Shown in pieces: positions 27,771 to 36,663 of a stretch of 64,000 nt of DNA. The translations under genes were made by a program, and so were the position numbers. The notes under the pieces were generated by a model. That model did not search any database and was not told the origin of the DNA. It saw only the letters and a program-made list of their open reading frames with translations. The DNA lies in assembly GCF_003058195.1 (NCBI RefSeq), contig NZ_QBUH01000008.1, forward strand, positions 62,001 to 126,000, in the 5' to 3' direction. Origin of the DNA: Elizabethkingia sp. YR214. GTDB taxonomy: Bacteria > Bacteroidota > Bacteroidia > Flavobacteriales > Weeksellaceae. Numbering within the stretch: the stretch's first letter is position 1; every line of letters starts with the position of its first letter.

Positions 27771-28349
27771 ATGCAGCTGAAAAAAAAGCAAATTGAAATA
27801 TTAGAAGTAGCCATAGAACTTTTCAAAGAAAAAGGTTATGTTGGCGCATCTATGCGTGATCTGGCTGCCAGTCTGAATATAAAGGCAGCCTCACTTTACG
27901 CACATATTCGTTCAAAAGATGAATTGCTGGAATGGATATGCTTTAGTATTGCAGGAAGATTTTTCGAAGGACTAAATGAAGTAAAGAATGCAAAACTTCC
28001 GGCTAAAGAACGCTTGAATCTATTTATCGAAAAGCACATTTCCATTGTCTTGGAAAATCCGGATGTTACCCACATTTATTCTAACGAGTGGAAGCATTTG
28101 GAGGAAAGGCTTTCTGAATTTGTAGAACTCCGAAAGCAATACCAAAGAGAAGTGGAAAAACTTATATCGGAAATTTATCAGGAAGAAAACTGGGAGCTAA
28201 AATCTCCGACATTTACTACTAAATTTATTCTTCATACACTGAATAATTCTTATTTCTGGTTCAAAAGAAATATAGAATCTACATCCGAAATTACCGATGA
28301 AATCAGGGATAAAATACTTTATGGTCTTCTGGGGAATTTAAAAACATGA
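27771..28349 (+). CDS. TetR/AcrR regulator, probable phenylacetate repressor
   Basis: The 192 aa protein has an N-terminal TetR helix-turn-helix (residues about 5-50, with KEKGYVGASMRDLAASLNIK and ASLYAHIRSKDELL). A helical ligand-binding domain follows. It precedes paaK by 71 bp, so by analogy with TetR-type PaaR proteins it probably represses the paa genes and responds to phenylacetyl-CoA. The shared GTTAGTT motif at its own promoter and before paaK supports this. The ligand is inferred. Confidence 0.8.
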   Translation: MQLKKKQIEILEVAIELFKEKGYVGASMRDLAASLNIKAASLYAHIRSKDELLEWICFSIAGRFFEGLNEVKNAKLPAKERLNLFIEKHISIVLENPDVTHIYSNEWKHLEERLSEFVELRKQYQREVEKLISEIYQEENWELKSPTFTTKFILHTLNNSYFWFKRNIESTSEITDEIRDKILYGLLGNLKT

Positions 28350-28366
28350 TGGAAGTCATAAAAAAT

Positions 28367-28396
28367 TTGCCAGAATAAAAATTCTTTTTATTTTTA
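28367..28396 (+). promoter_or_regulatory. Promoter of paaK
   Basis: TTG (28367-28369), a 19 bp spacer and TATTTTTA (28389-28396, one mismatch from TAnnTTTG). It lies just upstream of the palindrome at 28398. Confidence 0.55.
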
Positions 28397-28397
28397 C

Positions 28398-28415
28398 AAC
28401 TAACGAATGTTAGTT
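28398..28415. promoter_or_regulatory. Candidate operator before paaK
   Basis: AACTAAC-GAAT-GTTAGTT is a perfect 7-4-7 inverted repeat immediately after the -7 element and 5 bp before the paaK ATG, a position suited to repression. The same half-site appears in the TetR gene promoter. Confidence 0.6.
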
Positions 28416-28420
28416 AGATT

Positions 28421-29737
28421 ATGTATTTTTCAGTTGAACATTTAGAATTAGATCAGTTGCGGAAACTTCAGTCAGAAAGGCTGAAGAATTTGGTTGCTTA
28501 TCTGGATGAGAGATCGGAGTTTTATAAACGAAAATTTAATGAATCCGGCTTGGCTCCTCAGGATATAAAGTCGATTGAAGATATTTCAAAACTTCCAATA
28601 ACTTACAAACAGGATTTAAGAGATAGTTATCCATTCGGATTATTTACTGTTCCCAAAAGTGAACTGCAGAGAATTCATTGTTCAAGTGGAACAACAGGTA
28701 AACCAACTGTTGTAGGTTACACAAAAGAAGATGTAAATCTCTTTAGTGAAGTAGTTTCCAGATCTCTGAATGCTGCGGGCGCACAGCGAGGAATGCTGTT
28801 GCATAATGCCTACGGTTACGGAATTTTTACTGGAGGTTTAGGCTTGCATTATGGTGCTGAAAAACTGGGGATGAGTGTCCTTCCTATTTCAGGCGGGATG
28901 ACGGTAAGGCAGGTGGATCTGATTATGGATTTTAAACCCGAAGTTATTTGCTGTTCGCCATCTTATGCCCTTACAATTGCAGATGAGTTGGCTAACAGAG
29001 GAGTTCCGGCAGAAGATATAAGCTTGAAGTATGCTGTACTAGGTTCCGAGCCCTGGACAGAAATTATCAGAGGACATATTGAAAAAAGATTGGGTCTCCA
29101 CGCAACTAATATTTATGGGTTAAGCGAAATTATAGGTCCCGGAGTTTCTATGGAAGACTGGGAGGAAAAAGGTGGATCTTATATCTGGGAAGATCATTTT
29201 TACCCGGAAATATTGGATCCTGTAACGAAGCTGCCTGTTCCGTATGGTGAAGAAGGAGTTTTGGTCATTACGACTCTCACCAAAAAGGCAATGCCGCTTT
29301 TACGCTACTGGACCAATGATATTACAAGTCTTTATTACGATACCAATGCAAAAAGGACAATGGTGAAGATGAAACCTATAGTCGGAAGAGCCGATGATAT
29401 GCTGATTGTAAGAGGTGTGAATGTATATCCTAGTCAGATTGAGGATGCATTTTCCGGCATCAAAGGAGTGGTCCCCAATTATTATCTTAAACCCATTGAA
29501 AAAGAACATATGTGTGTAGCCCTTGAAGTAGATGTAGAAATAAATGATGAACTGATCAAGGCACAGCAATTTGAAATAAACAGTAACGACTATACCAACT
29601 TTATCCACAATTTTGCTGAAAGTGTGGAAGGAGAAATAAAAAGAAGAGTAGGGATTACCACAAAAGTAAAAATCCATGCTCAGGATTCTCTTCCAAAATG
29701 CGAAGGCGGAAAAATTAATAGGATTCTGAAGAAATAA
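28421..29737 (+). CDS. paaK: Phenylacetate-CoA ligase
   Basis: This enzyme activates phenylacetate with ATP and CoA to phenylacetyl-CoA. The 438 aa match the PaaK family. The adenylate-forming P-loop is SSGTTGKPTVVGYT (about residues 87-100), followed by YGLSEIIGPG, and the C-terminal GRADDMLIVRGVNVYPSQ and LPKCEGGKINR hold the hinge and catalytic lysine region. It is the first enzyme of the cluster, behind its own promoter and operator. Confidence 0.95.
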   Translation: MYFSVEHLELDQLRKLQSERLKNLVAYLDERSEFYKRKFNESGLAPQDIKSIEDISKLPITYKQDLRDSYPFGLFTVPKSELQRIHCSSGTTGKPTVVGYTKEDVNLFSEVVSRSLNAAGAQRGMLLHNAYGYGIFTGGLGLHYGAEKLGMSVLPISGGMTVRQVDLIMDFKPEVICCSPSYALTIADELANRGVPAEDISLKYAVLGSEPWTEIIRGHIEKRLGLHATNIYGLSEIIGPGVSMEDWEEKGGSYIWEDHFYPEILDPVTKLPVPYGEEGVLVITTLTKKAMPLLRYWTNDITSLYYDTNAKRTMVKMKPIVGRADDMLIVRGVNVYPSQIEDAFSGIKGVVPNYYLKPIEKEHMCVALEVDVEINDELIKAQQFEINSNDYTNFIHNFAESVEGEIKRRVGITTKVKIHAQDSLPKCEGGKINRILKK

Positions 29738-29786
29738 AAAATGCAGGATAGTCGGTAGACAATTCTGCAAATATTGATTGACTATT

Positions 29787-30125
29787 ATGAAAAATAAAAT
29801 TATAGAAATTTTACAGTATACTTTAAAGAAAGGTACAGGAGAAGAATTTCATCAGATTATGAAGGAGATTAGTGTCCCTTTGCACAGTCATAATGGGATT
29901 GATGTAGTATCTTATGGAAATTCTCTTCATGATTCAGACTGTTATTATCTGATTCGTTCTTTTGATGATGAGAAATCAATGGCGACTGCTTTAGGGAATT
30001 TTTATTCCAGTAGTGATTGGAAAGAAGGACCAAGGGAAGATATTATCAGCAGGATTGGGGAGAGCATGAAGTCGGTATTGACAGTCTCACAGGGTGCAAT
30101 TGAGAAACTAAGAAAAGGGATCTAA
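29787..30125 (+). CDS. NIPSNAP/ABM-like small dimeric barrel protein
   Basis: The protein has 112 aa from ATG 29787; an earlier TTG would add three residues. The pattern of strand-helix-helix-strand, with ILQYTLKKGTGEEFHQIM at the start and YYLIRSFDDEKSM in the middle, fits the ferredoxin-like alpha/beta barrel of antibiotic-biosynthesis-monooxygenase or NIPSNAP proteins. It lies between paaK and paaE. A role with aromatic or CoA intermediates is possible, but no catalytic residue is identifiable. Confidence 0.6.
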   Translation: MKNKIIEILQYTLKKGTGEEFHQIMKEISVPLHSHNGIDVVSYGNSLHDSDCYYLIRSFDDEKSMATALGNFYSSSDWKEGPREDIISRIGESMKSVLTVSQGAIEKLRKGI

Positions 30126-30190
30126 AAAATAGACATATCTACTGTTTCAATAAAAATAGCTCAATTTGAAAAAAGAATACTAAAAAAAGA

Positions 30191-31276
30191 ATGAACTCAT
30201 TTTATAAATTAAAAACCGTAAAGGTTCAGAAAGATACGCAGGATGCTGTGAATGTAGCGGTTGAAATTCCGGAGGAACTGAAAGATAAATTCCGGTTCAG
30301 GCAGGGGCAATATATCAACTTCAGAATGATGATTGATGGGAATGAAGAGCGTCGTTCTTATTCCATTTGTAATGCTCCGAGTGAGAAAAGCAATGTATTG
30401 GAGGTGTTGGTGAAATTACTGGAAGGAGGTAAAGTTTCCGGCTATTTCAATGAGCATCTTCATATGGACGAAATGTTGGAAGTGATGCCACCTATGGGAG
30501 GGTTTAATACAACTTACCATCCCAGCAATACCAAAACATATATTGGGCTAGCTGCCGGTAGTGGAATTAGTCCGGTATTATCCAATTTGAAAGAAAGCCT
30601 TTACCAGGAACCAAATAGTAATGCTTATCTGTTTTATAGCAATAGAAGTATGGCCCATGTGATGAAAAAAGCAGAATTGGATAAGCTGGAAAAAGATTTT
30701 GGCGGAAGACTGAAAGTAATTTATCTCGTAAGTCGGGAGAAACACGAGGATCCGGTTTTTGAAGGAAGAATTTCAGCCGAAAAGCTGGAACAACTTTTTG
30801 AAAGATATGCGGATATCGATGTTCAGGAGGCTACTTATTTTATTTGTGGTCCTGCGGATATGATTAAGAGTATTTCCGATTATTTGAAAAAAGAAAAGAA
30901 GGTTCCTGCAATTCAGGTCTTATATGAATACTTCACTGCACCGGATGACGAAAATGCTGAAGAAATGAGTGAGGAGTTCAAAGCTATTGCTAATCTGGAG
31001 AGTATGGTAACGGTAATTATTGATGATGATGAATATTCTTTCCATCTTAATTCGAAAAAAGAAAGCATTTTGGATAAGGCATTGAAAGAACAGCTGCCTG
31101 TGCCATTTGCCTGTAAAGGAGGTGTATGCTGTACTTGCAAAGCACAGGTGTTGGAAGGCGAAGTTTTCATGGAAAAGAACTTTGCACTCACAGAAGATGA
31201 GGTAGAAAGAGGATTTGTACTGACATGCCAGTGCCATCCCACTACCAATGTATTGATGCTGAATTATGATGTTTAA
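30191..31276 (+). CDS. paaE: Phenylacetyl-CoA epoxidase reductase subunit PaaE
   Basis: The 361 aa protein passes electrons from NADPH through FAD and a 2Fe-2S cluster to the PaaABC epoxidase. Domains: FAD-binding with RRSYSICNAP (about residues 55-64), NAD-binding with GLAAGSGISPVLS, and a C-terminal plant-type ferredoxin with CKGGVCCTCKA and the distal cysteine in LTCQCHP. Length matches PaaE. It precedes paaA by nearly 1 kb because of inserted material, instead of ending paaABCDE as in E. coli. Confidence 0.95.
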   Translation: MNSFYKLKTVKVQKDTQDAVNVAVEIPEELKDKFRFRQGQYINFRMMIDGNEERRSYSICNAPSEKSNVLEVLVKLLEGGKVSGYFNEHLHMDEMLEVMPPMGGFNTTYHPSNTKTYIGLAAGSGISPVLSNLKESLYQEPNSNAYLFYSNRSMAHVMKKAELDKLEKDFGGRLKVIYLVSREKHEDPVFEGRISAEKLEQLFERYADIDVQEATYFICGPADMIKSISDYLKKEKKVPAIQVLYEYFTAPDDENAEEMSEEFKAIANLESMVTVIIDDDEYSFHLNSKKESILDKALKEQLPVPFACKGGVCCTCKAQVLEGEVFMEKNFALTEDEVERGFVLTCQCHPTTNVLMLNYDV

Positions 31277-31304
31277 ATTTATATTGATTATAAATAGTGA
31301 GCTA

Positions 31305-31379
31305 TAGCGGTTAAAAACTGTTAATTGTACTTGAAAATCAGTGGTTTATTGTTAAATTGGTAAAGAAGTATAACCGCTA
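31305..31379. repeat. Inverted repeat after paaE
   Basis: TAGCGGTTA (31305-31313) and TAACCGCTA (31371-31379) form a 9 bp perfect inverted repeat across the paaE to 85-aa-gene gap. It could be a hairpin or protein site. Confidence 0.5.
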
Positions 31380-31391
31380 AATTTAAAAGTC

Positions 31392-31649
31392 ATGACTAAC
31401 TGGAAATTCGCAAAAGCATTAGATGAAAATGAAGAATATAAGATTAATGGACTGAACATCTGGAGCTTTTACTGGAACTGTGTTAATAAAAAAGTAGAAG
31501 TAAAAGGGCCTTATGAAGGACATGTTTACTATTTTAAAGAATATGTGATTGAAGATAAAGGTAAGAAAGTAAATTTTGTGGCCGGAGAATTTTCCAACTC
31601 TAAGGTAGGAATCTATCTGAAAGATGATTTAAGTGATGGTCATTTATAA
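31392..31649 (+). CDS. Small hypothetical protein
   Basis: The 85 aa protein is hydrophilic, rich in aromatic residues in its first half (INGLNIWSFYWNCVNKK), and predicted to be mainly beta strand. No signal peptide, membrane helix or known motif is visible. Its A+T content and its position between paaE and a broken GxxExxY gene suggest accessory cargo, not a pathway gene. Function unknown. Confidence 0.5.
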   Translation: MTNWKFAKALDENEEYKINGLNIWSFYWNCVNKKVEVKGPYEGHVYYFKEYVIEDKGKKVNFVAGEFSNSKVGIYLKDDLSDGHL

Positions 31650-31670
31650 TTAATTGCCAAAATAATATAG

Positions 31671-31694
31671 ATTAGTGCTATTGTGTTAAAAATA
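31671..31694 (+). repeat. Direct repeat, left copy, flanking GxxExxY
   Basis: ATTAGTGCTATTGTGTTAAA and the next 4 bases match 32242-32265 except for one base (T/C). The pair brackets the GxxExxY pseudogene. Confidence 0.7.
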
Positions 31695-31801
31695 AGAAAT
31701 GGAAAAGAATGAACTTATAAACACAAAGACACAAATTATATTTTAAATAAATATGCTTTTTAAGACACAAGAAAATCAAAAATTTTCAAAATTTAAAATA
31801 T

Positions 31802-32184
31802 ATGACAGAGAATGAGTTGTCAAAAATTGTATTTGATTTAGGCCTGAAAATCCATAAAAATTAGGAGCAGCTTTATTCGAAAGTGTCTACGAAGAATGTA
31901 TGTATTATGAACTTAAAAATTTTGGGTTAGAAGTTGAAAATCAAAAGTATCTGCCAATTGTTTATGAAACTCTCACGATAGAAAATGCTTTCCGAGTAGA
32001 TTTAATAATTGAGAATAAATTGATTCTGGAGATAAAAACTGTAGATTTTATAAATGATATCCATAAAGCTCAGGTTTTAACCTATTTAAAAATGACAGGA
32101 TTAAAATTAGGATTACTACTTAATTTTAGGACAGATATTTTCAAAGATGGTATTAAGAGAGTTATAAACGGGAAGATATCTTAA
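31802..32184 (+). pseudogene. GxxExxY family protein, frameshifted
   Basis: The first 20 codons (MTENELSKIVFDLGLKIHKN) end at TAG 31862-31864. The rest of the family (LGAALFESVYEECMYYELKN and on to IKRVINGKIS) continues in another frame from TTA 31861. Adding one T in the run at 31861 restores an intact GxxExxY protein of about 128 aa. These proteins resemble PD-(D/E)XK nuclease folds (LIIENKLILEIKTV) but have no proven role. Near-identical 24 bp direct repeats flank the region. The frame break could be a sequencing error. Confidence 0.75.
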
Positions 32185-32241
32185 TATAAATATTGTGAAG
32201 CAATTAGTGCCTTAAAAACAGTAGTTAAGGATAAAAAAATA

Positions 32242-32265
32242 ATTAGTGCCATTGTGTTAAAAATA
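32242..32265 (+). repeat. Direct repeat, right copy, flanking GxxExxY
   Basis: This copy matches 31671-31694 at 23 of 24 positions and ends 6 bp before the paaA ATG. A shorter partial copy (ATTAGTGCCTTAAAAA) begins at 32203. Confidence 0.7.
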
Positions 32266-32271
32266 TAAATA

Positions 32272-33207
32272 ATGGATTTAGAAAAATTTGTACAATACGT
32301 ACATGAAGAAAATAAAGTAGAACCAAAAGATATAATGCCTGATGATTACAGGAAGTTATTGGTTCGTCAGATTTCTCAGCATGCACATTCCGAGATTGTA
32401 GGAATGCTTCCGGAAGCCAACTGGATCTCCCGGGCACCATCGTTGAGAAGAAAAATGGCATTATTGGCAAAAGTCCAGGATGAAGCCGGACACGGATTAT
32501 ACCTTTATGCAGCTACGGAAACATTGGGGAACGGAACTATAAGATCCGACAGGGATGCTACTTATGATGATATGTTGTCAGGAAAAGCGAAGTATTCAAG
32601 TATATTTAATTACCCAACACTAAGTTGGGCAGATATAGGTGCGATAGGCTGGCTTGTAGACGGAGCAGCGATTATGAATCAGGTAATGCTGATGGGTAAT
32701 TCTTATGGACCATATTCCAGAGCAATGGTAAGAATCTGCAAAGAAGAATCTTTCCACCAAAGACAAGGTTATGAAATCCTAATGGCACTTTGTCGTGGAA
32801 CAAAGCAGCAGAAAGAGATGGCTCAGGCAGCACTAAATCGCTTCTGGTGGCCTGCATTAATGATGTTTGGTCCAAATGATGAACATTCTCCAAATTCTAA
32901 ATTATCAATGAATTACAGAGTAAAGCGTGAGAGCAATGACAGCCTTCGTCAAAGATTTATTGATGTTACGGTTCCACAGGCCGAATTTTTAGGACTGACC
33001 ATTCCGGATAAAGATTTAAAATGGAATGAAGAAAAAGGTCATTACGACTTTGGAGAGCTTCCATGGGACGAATTTATGGAAGTACTAAAGGGTAACGGAC
33101 CTTGTAATAAAAAGAGATTACAGACTAAAGTAAAAGCCCAACAGGAAAACCTTTGGGTAAAAGAAGCAGCTGCAGCTTTTGCAGATCGCAATGTAACAGT
33201 AAAATAA
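32272..33207 (+). CDS. paaA: Phenylacetyl-CoA 1,2-epoxidase catalytic subunit PaaA
   Basis: The 311 aa di-iron oxygenase subunit inserts one oxygen atom into the ring of phenylacetyl-CoA. Ferritin-like helices carry the carboxylate/histidine iron ligands, including [18 protein letters not shown] and [17 protein letters not shown]. The sequence is nearly canonical for PaaA. Because the direct-repeat copy ends 6 bp before the start, the native leader may have been replaced by the GxxExxY insert. Confidence 0.97.
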   Translation: MDLEKFVQYVHEENKVEPKDIMPDDYRKLLVRQISQHAHSEIVGMLPEANWISRAPSLRRKMALLAKVQDEAGHGLYLYAATETLGNGTIRSDRDATYDDMLSGKAKYSSIFNYPTLSWADIGAIGWLVDGAAIMNQVMLMGNSYGPYSRAMVRICKEESFHQRQGYEILMALCRGTKQQKEMAQAALNRFWWPALMMFGPNDEHSPNSKLSMNYRVKRESNDSLRQRFIDVTVPQAEFLGLTIPDKDLKWNEEKGHYDFGELPWDEFMEVLKGNGPCNKKRLQTKVKAQQENLWVKEAAAAFADRNVTVK

Positions 33208-33211
33208 CGTG

Positions 33212-33292
33212 TCAATGTAACAATAAAATAGTGTAACAATGTACCAATGCAAGAATGCGTATTAATAAATAATTGGTAAACTGTTACATTGA
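33212..33292. repeat. Inverted-repeat element I, paaA-paaB gap
   Basis: TCAATGTAACA (33212-33222) pairs with TGTTACATTGA (33282-33292). The gap also contains further GTAACAATGTACCAATG-like units. Related sequence occurs in the paaD-paaG and paaG-paaH gaps. Confidence 0.7.
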
Positions 33293-33316
33293 TCCATTGC
33301 TAAATTAAATAAAGAT

Positions 33317-33598
33317 ATGAGTCAATTAGATATGTGGGAAGTTTTTATTCAGACAAAACCGGGCTTATCCCACAAGCATGCCGGAACAGTACAGGCACCC
33401 ACAGCGGAAATGGCATTACAAAACGCCAGAGATGTTTATACAAGAAGAAAAGAGGGAACCTGTGTATGGGTAGTACCGAGTAAATATATAGTAAGCTCCG
33501 AAGGAGTGGATCAGGAAGCTTTCTTTGATCCTGCGGATGATAAGCTATACCGTCATCCGACTTTCTATGAAATTCCTAACGATGTAAAAAATATGTAA
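33317..33598 (+). CDS. paaB: Phenylacetyl-CoA epoxidase subunit PaaB
   Basis: The 93 aa small subunit links PaaAC heterodimers into the active epoxidase. Typical PaaB features are MWEVFIQTKPGLSHKHAGTV, MALQNARDVYTRRKEG and WVVPSKYI. It has no catalytic site of its own. It follows paaA after a repeat-containing gap of 109 bp. Confidence 0.95.
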   Translation: MSQLDMWEVFIQTKPGLSHKHAGTVQAPTAEMALQNARDVYTRRKEGTCVWVVPSKYIVSSEGVDQEAFFDPADDKLYRHPTFYEIPNDVKNM

Positions 33599-33621
33599 AT
33601 TATAGAAGTGAGAAGTTAGAT

Positions 33622-33667
33622 TATAGAATTTAGTCTGATTTCTAACCTCTAGTTTCTAAATTCTATA
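33622..33667. repeat. Inverted-repeat element in the paaB-paaC gap
   Basis: TATAGAATTTAG (33622-33633) and CTAAATTCTATA (33656-33667) are perfect 12 bp complements with a 22 nt loop containing a second imperfect pair. It sits 2 bp before the paaC start. Confidence 0.7.
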
Positions 33668-33669
33668 CA

Positions 33670-34419
33670 ATGAATCCATTATATAACTATTTATTAAAAC
33701 TTGCAGACGATAGCTTTATTATGGGGCAAAGGCTTGCAGAATGGTGTGGTGAAGGGCCTTATCTGGAAGAAGATATTGCGCTGACAAATATTGCACTGGA
33801 CGAACTGGGACAGGCCAATAATTTTTACCAATATGCATCTCGACTAAATGATGATGGAAAAAGTGAAGATGATATAGCTTTCTTAAGATATGAACATGAA
33901 TATGTAAATGCGCATTGGACGGAGCTACCTAACGAGGATTATGCGCAAACCATTCTTAAAGTATATGTTTTTTCTGTCTATCAGAAATTGATGTATGAGG
34001 CTTTATCCACATCAGTAGATGAAGAACTGTCTGCAATTGCACAGAAATCTCTGAAAGAGGTAAGATACCATTATACCCATACTTCTTCATGGATGAAGAT
34101 TTTTGCTCAAGGAACAGAAGAAAGTCGTGAGCGTCTGACAAATGCTATTGAGAATATCTGGGAATATACCAAAGGTTTGTTTGCACATGTAGAAGGAGAA
34201 GAAGATTTAATAGCTTTAAATATTGCTCCAAATACAGATGAACTTTACCAACAATTTATAAGTATTACTCAGAAAGATTTTCAGGATTTTGGATTAGAGT
34301 ATCCGGAAAATCCTTTTATGCAGCTTAAATCCAGAACCGGATATCATACAGAATACTTTGGCTTTATACTTTGTGAATTACAATATTTGCAAAGAGCCTA
34401 TCCCGGTTGTACATGGTAG
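33670..34419 (+). CDS. paaC: Phenylacetyl-CoA epoxidase structural subunit PaaC
   Basis: The 249 aa ferritin-like subunit pairs with PaaA but has lost most iron ligands. Family landmarks are LADDSFIMGQRLAEWCGEGP, NIALDELGQANNFYQYAS and the YHTEYFGFILCELQYLQR end. It is followed after 6 bp by the hydrolase gene, which separates it from paaD. Confidence 0.96.
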   Translation: MNPLYNYLLKLADDSFIMGQRLAEWCGEGPYLEEDIALTNIALDELGQANNFYQYASRLNDDGKSEDDIAFLRYEHEYVNAHWTELPNEDYAQTILKVYVFSVYQKLMYEALSTSVDEELSAIAQKSLKEVRYHYTHTSSWMKIFAQGTEESRERLTNAIENIWEYTKGLFAHVEGEEDLIALNIAPNTDELYQQFISITQKDFQDFGLEYPENPFMQLKSRTGYHTEYFGFILCELQYLQRAYPGCTW

Positions 34420-34425
34420 GTAGCA

Positions 34426-35232
34426 ATGAAGGTATTTCTGAAAATAATTATTTTTTTTGCGATAGTATATTTAGTGCTATGTGCAGCTGTATACTATTAT
34501 CAGGAGAAAATAATATTCCATCCGGAAAAACTGCCGGAGAACTATACTTATAATTTTGAAGGAAATACACAAGAAATACCAATTGTAACAAAAGACAATA
34601 AAGAGCTAAGCTCTGTATTATTCAGAGTCCCGGATTCCAAAGGTGTTATTTTTTACCTTCATGGTAATGGTGGCTCAATAAAAGGCTGGGGCGAAGTAGC
34701 CAAACTTTATAACAGTATGAATTATGATGTTTTCATACTGGATTACAGAGGCTATGGGAAAAGCGAAGGAAATATAGAAAGTAAAGATCAGCTATTTTCG
34801 GATGTAGAACTCGCATATAAAGAAATAAAGAAAAGGTATCCCGAAAATAAAATTATTATCCTGGGATATTCTGTAGGAACCGGATTAGCGGCAAAACTGG
34901 CTTCGGTTAGTAATGCCCGTTTATTGATATTGCAGGCACCCTACTATAGTCTGAGGGATGAGATGGAGCAACAGTTTTCTTTCCTTCCCGGATTTTTACT
35001 CAAATATAATTTTGAAACCTATCAGTATCTGAAAACTGTGAAATCTCCGGTTATTATATTTCATGGTAATGCCGATGAGGTGATTAATTATAAAGCCTCT
35101 CTAAAACTGAAAAACAATTTTAAACAGGGAGACAGCCTGATTATACTAAATAATCAGGGACATAACGGGATGACAGATAATGCAGATTATCAAAAAACAA
35201 TGGCGAAAGTCCTTGACTTTGATAAAAAATAA
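34426..35232 (+). CDS. Membrane-anchored alpha/beta hydrolase
   Basis: The 268 aa protein has one N-terminal transmembrane segment (about residues 5-24) and an alpha/beta hydrolase domain: oxyanion-loop HGNGGS, nucleophile elbow GYSVGTG, acid around FHGNADEVI and a C-terminal HNGMT His. It resembles the BEM46/YfhR-like family. It sits between paaC and paaD, 6 bp after one and 4 bp before the other, so it is co-transcribed. A role in phenylacetate use (for example ester hydrolysis) is possible but unproven. Confidence 0.82.
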   Translation: MKVFLKIIIFFAIVYLVLCAAVYYYQEKIIFHPEKLPENYTYNFEGNTQEIPIVTKDNKELSSVLFRVPDSKGVIFYLHGNGGSIKGWGEVAKLYNSMNYDVFILDYRGYGKSEGNIESKDQLFSDVELAYKEIKKRYPENKIIILGYSVGTGLAAKLASVSNARLLILQAPYYSLRDEMEQQFSFLPGFLLKYNFETYQYLKTVKSPVIIFHGNADEVINYKASLKLKNNFKQGDSLIILNNQGHNGMTDNADYQKTMAKVLDFDKK

Positions 35233-35236
35233 GAAA

Positions 35237-35701
35237 ATGAATGAACTTTTAGACATATTAAAAACAATTCCAGATCCTGAAATTCCGGTAATCGATATTG
35301 TGGAACTGGGTATTGTAAGAGAGGCAAAGATGCTTGGTGCCAGTACTTGCGAAGTGACTATTACACCTACTTATTCTGCCTGCCCAGCTATGTTTACTAT
35401 TGAAGAAGATATTACCAAAGTCATGAAAGAAAATGGCTGGGATGCAAAAGTAGTAACCAAAATGTTTCCGATATGGACAACCGATTGGTTAACTGATGAA
35501 GCCAGAGAAAAACTGAGAGCTTACGGAATTACCCCACCCGAGAGAGGTGCAGACGAACACCATATTGGAAAACCTAAAGAATGTCCGCGATGTGGTTCTA
35601 TGCATACCAAACAGATCAGTAGATTCGGGTCTACATTGTGTAAAGCATCTTATCAGTGTTTAGATTGTCTGGAACCTTTTGATTATTTTAAATGCCATTA
35701 A
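35237..35701 (+). CDS. paaD: Phenylacetate degradation protein PaaD (Fe-S assembly factor)
   Basis: The 154 aa protein has an N-terminal MIP18/DUF59 domain (IPDPEIPVIDIVELGIV, TPTYSACPA with the conserved Cys) and a C-terminal zinc-ribbon-like CPRCGS...CLDC region. PaaD is needed for PaaABCE function, probably in metal-cluster assembly. ATG 35237 is chosen; the in-frame start at 35180 would overlap the hydrolase by 53 bp. Confidence 0.94.
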   Translation: MNELLDILKTIPDPEIPVIDIVELGIVREAKMLGASTCEVTITPTYSACPAMFTIEEDITKVMKENGWDAKVVTKMFPIWTTDWLTDEAREKLRAYGITPPERGADEHHIGKPKECPRCGSMHTKQISRFGSTLCKASYQCLDCLEPFDYFKCH

Positions 35702-35802
35702 TGTAACAATATAGCAATGTACCAGTTTACCAATAGAACTTATGAATATGTGGAGCATAACGATGTTGTTGCCAGATTACTGAACTATTAGATTGTTACA
35801 TT
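35700..35802. repeat. Inverted-repeat element II, paaD-paaG gap
   Basis: AATGTAACAAT (35700-35710) pairs with ATTGTTACATT (35792-35802). Flanking GCAATGTACCAGTTTACCAA and TTGTTATATTGGTAC segments extend the similarity to elements I and III. The left arm overlaps the paaD stop. Confidence 0.7.
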
Positions 35803-35841
35803 AACTTAGATTGTTATATTGGTACACTAAAAAAATATTTT

Positions 35842-36645
35842 ATGGAATATACTCAAATTGATATTGAATCAAAACTAGATGGAAAACTAAAAATAGCTTA
35901 TCTCAACCAACCTGAAAGTTATAATTCGCTTAACAAAAAAATGTTGAGTGAAATACGCCACTTTGTGGAGGAATGTGATAAAAACGAAACGGTAAGATGT
36001 ATTGCTATTTCGGGAAGAGGAAAAGCTTTCTGTTCCGGACAGAATCTTAAAGAAGCGTTATCATTAGGTAAAGAAGCTGAAGACGAAAGAATCATACAAC
36101 GTATGGTTATCGATTATTATAACCCAATGGTAAAAGCCATTGTAAAAAACTCAAAACCTGTTATTGCTTTAGTCAACGGGCCAGCAGTAGGTGCAGGTGC
36201 GATGTTGGGACTTATCTGTGATTTTACTTTGGCAACTGAGAGTTCTTACTTTTCTCAGGCATTTGTAAATATTGGATTAATCCCGGATACAGCAGGAACG
36301 TATTATCTGCCAAAATTATTAGGTAAACAATTGGCCAGCTATTTGGCATTTACTGGGAAAAAACTTTCATCAGCTGAGGCTAAACAATTAGGATTAATTG
36401 CTGATGTTTTCAAAGACGAAGAATTTGAAGCAAAAGCAGGTGAAGTTTTGGCTCAGATTTCTAATCTGCCAACAAAGGCAATAGGATTGACCAAAAAAGC
36501 ATTCAATAATTCCTATAACAATACGTTGAGCGAACAATTGGATTTGGAAGGTATTTATCAGCAGGATGCTGCTGAAACTGAAGATTTCAAGGAAGGTGTG
36601 AGAGCATTTTTGGAAAAAAGGCAACCAGATTATAAAGGAAAATAA
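35842..36645 (+). CDS. paaG: Ring-1,2-epoxyphenylacetyl-CoA isomerase PaaG
   Basis: The 267 aa crotonase converts the ring epoxide to oxepin-CoA. PaaG-specific features are SGRGKAFCSGQNL (oxyanion hole), GPAVGAGAML and GLIPDTAGTYYLP. The latter has the catalytic Asp near residue 149, corresponding to the E. coli PaaG Asp in GLIPDCGGT. It ends DFKEGVRAFLEKRQPDYKGK, almost as in E. coli. Confidence 0.93.
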   Translation: MEYTQIDIESKLDGKLKIAYLNQPESYNSLNKKMLSEIRHFVEECDKNETVRCIAISGRGKAFCSGQNLKEALSLGKEAEDERIIQRMVIDYYNPMVKAIVKNSKPVIALVNGPAVGAGAMLGLICDFTLATESSYFSQAFVNIGLIPDTAGTYYLPKLLGKQLASYLAFTGKKLSSAEAKQLGLIADVFKDEEFEAKAGEVLAQISNLPTKAIGLTKKAFNNSYNNTLSEQLDLEGIYQQDAAETEDFKEGVRAFLEKRQPDYKGK

Positions 36646-36663
36646 AATTAATATAACAATCTG

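Noticed and set aside
29300-29770. A minus-strand ORF of 156 codons
   Set aside because: It lies antisense to the conserved 3' half of paaK and has hydrophobic, unstructured composition typical of shadows.
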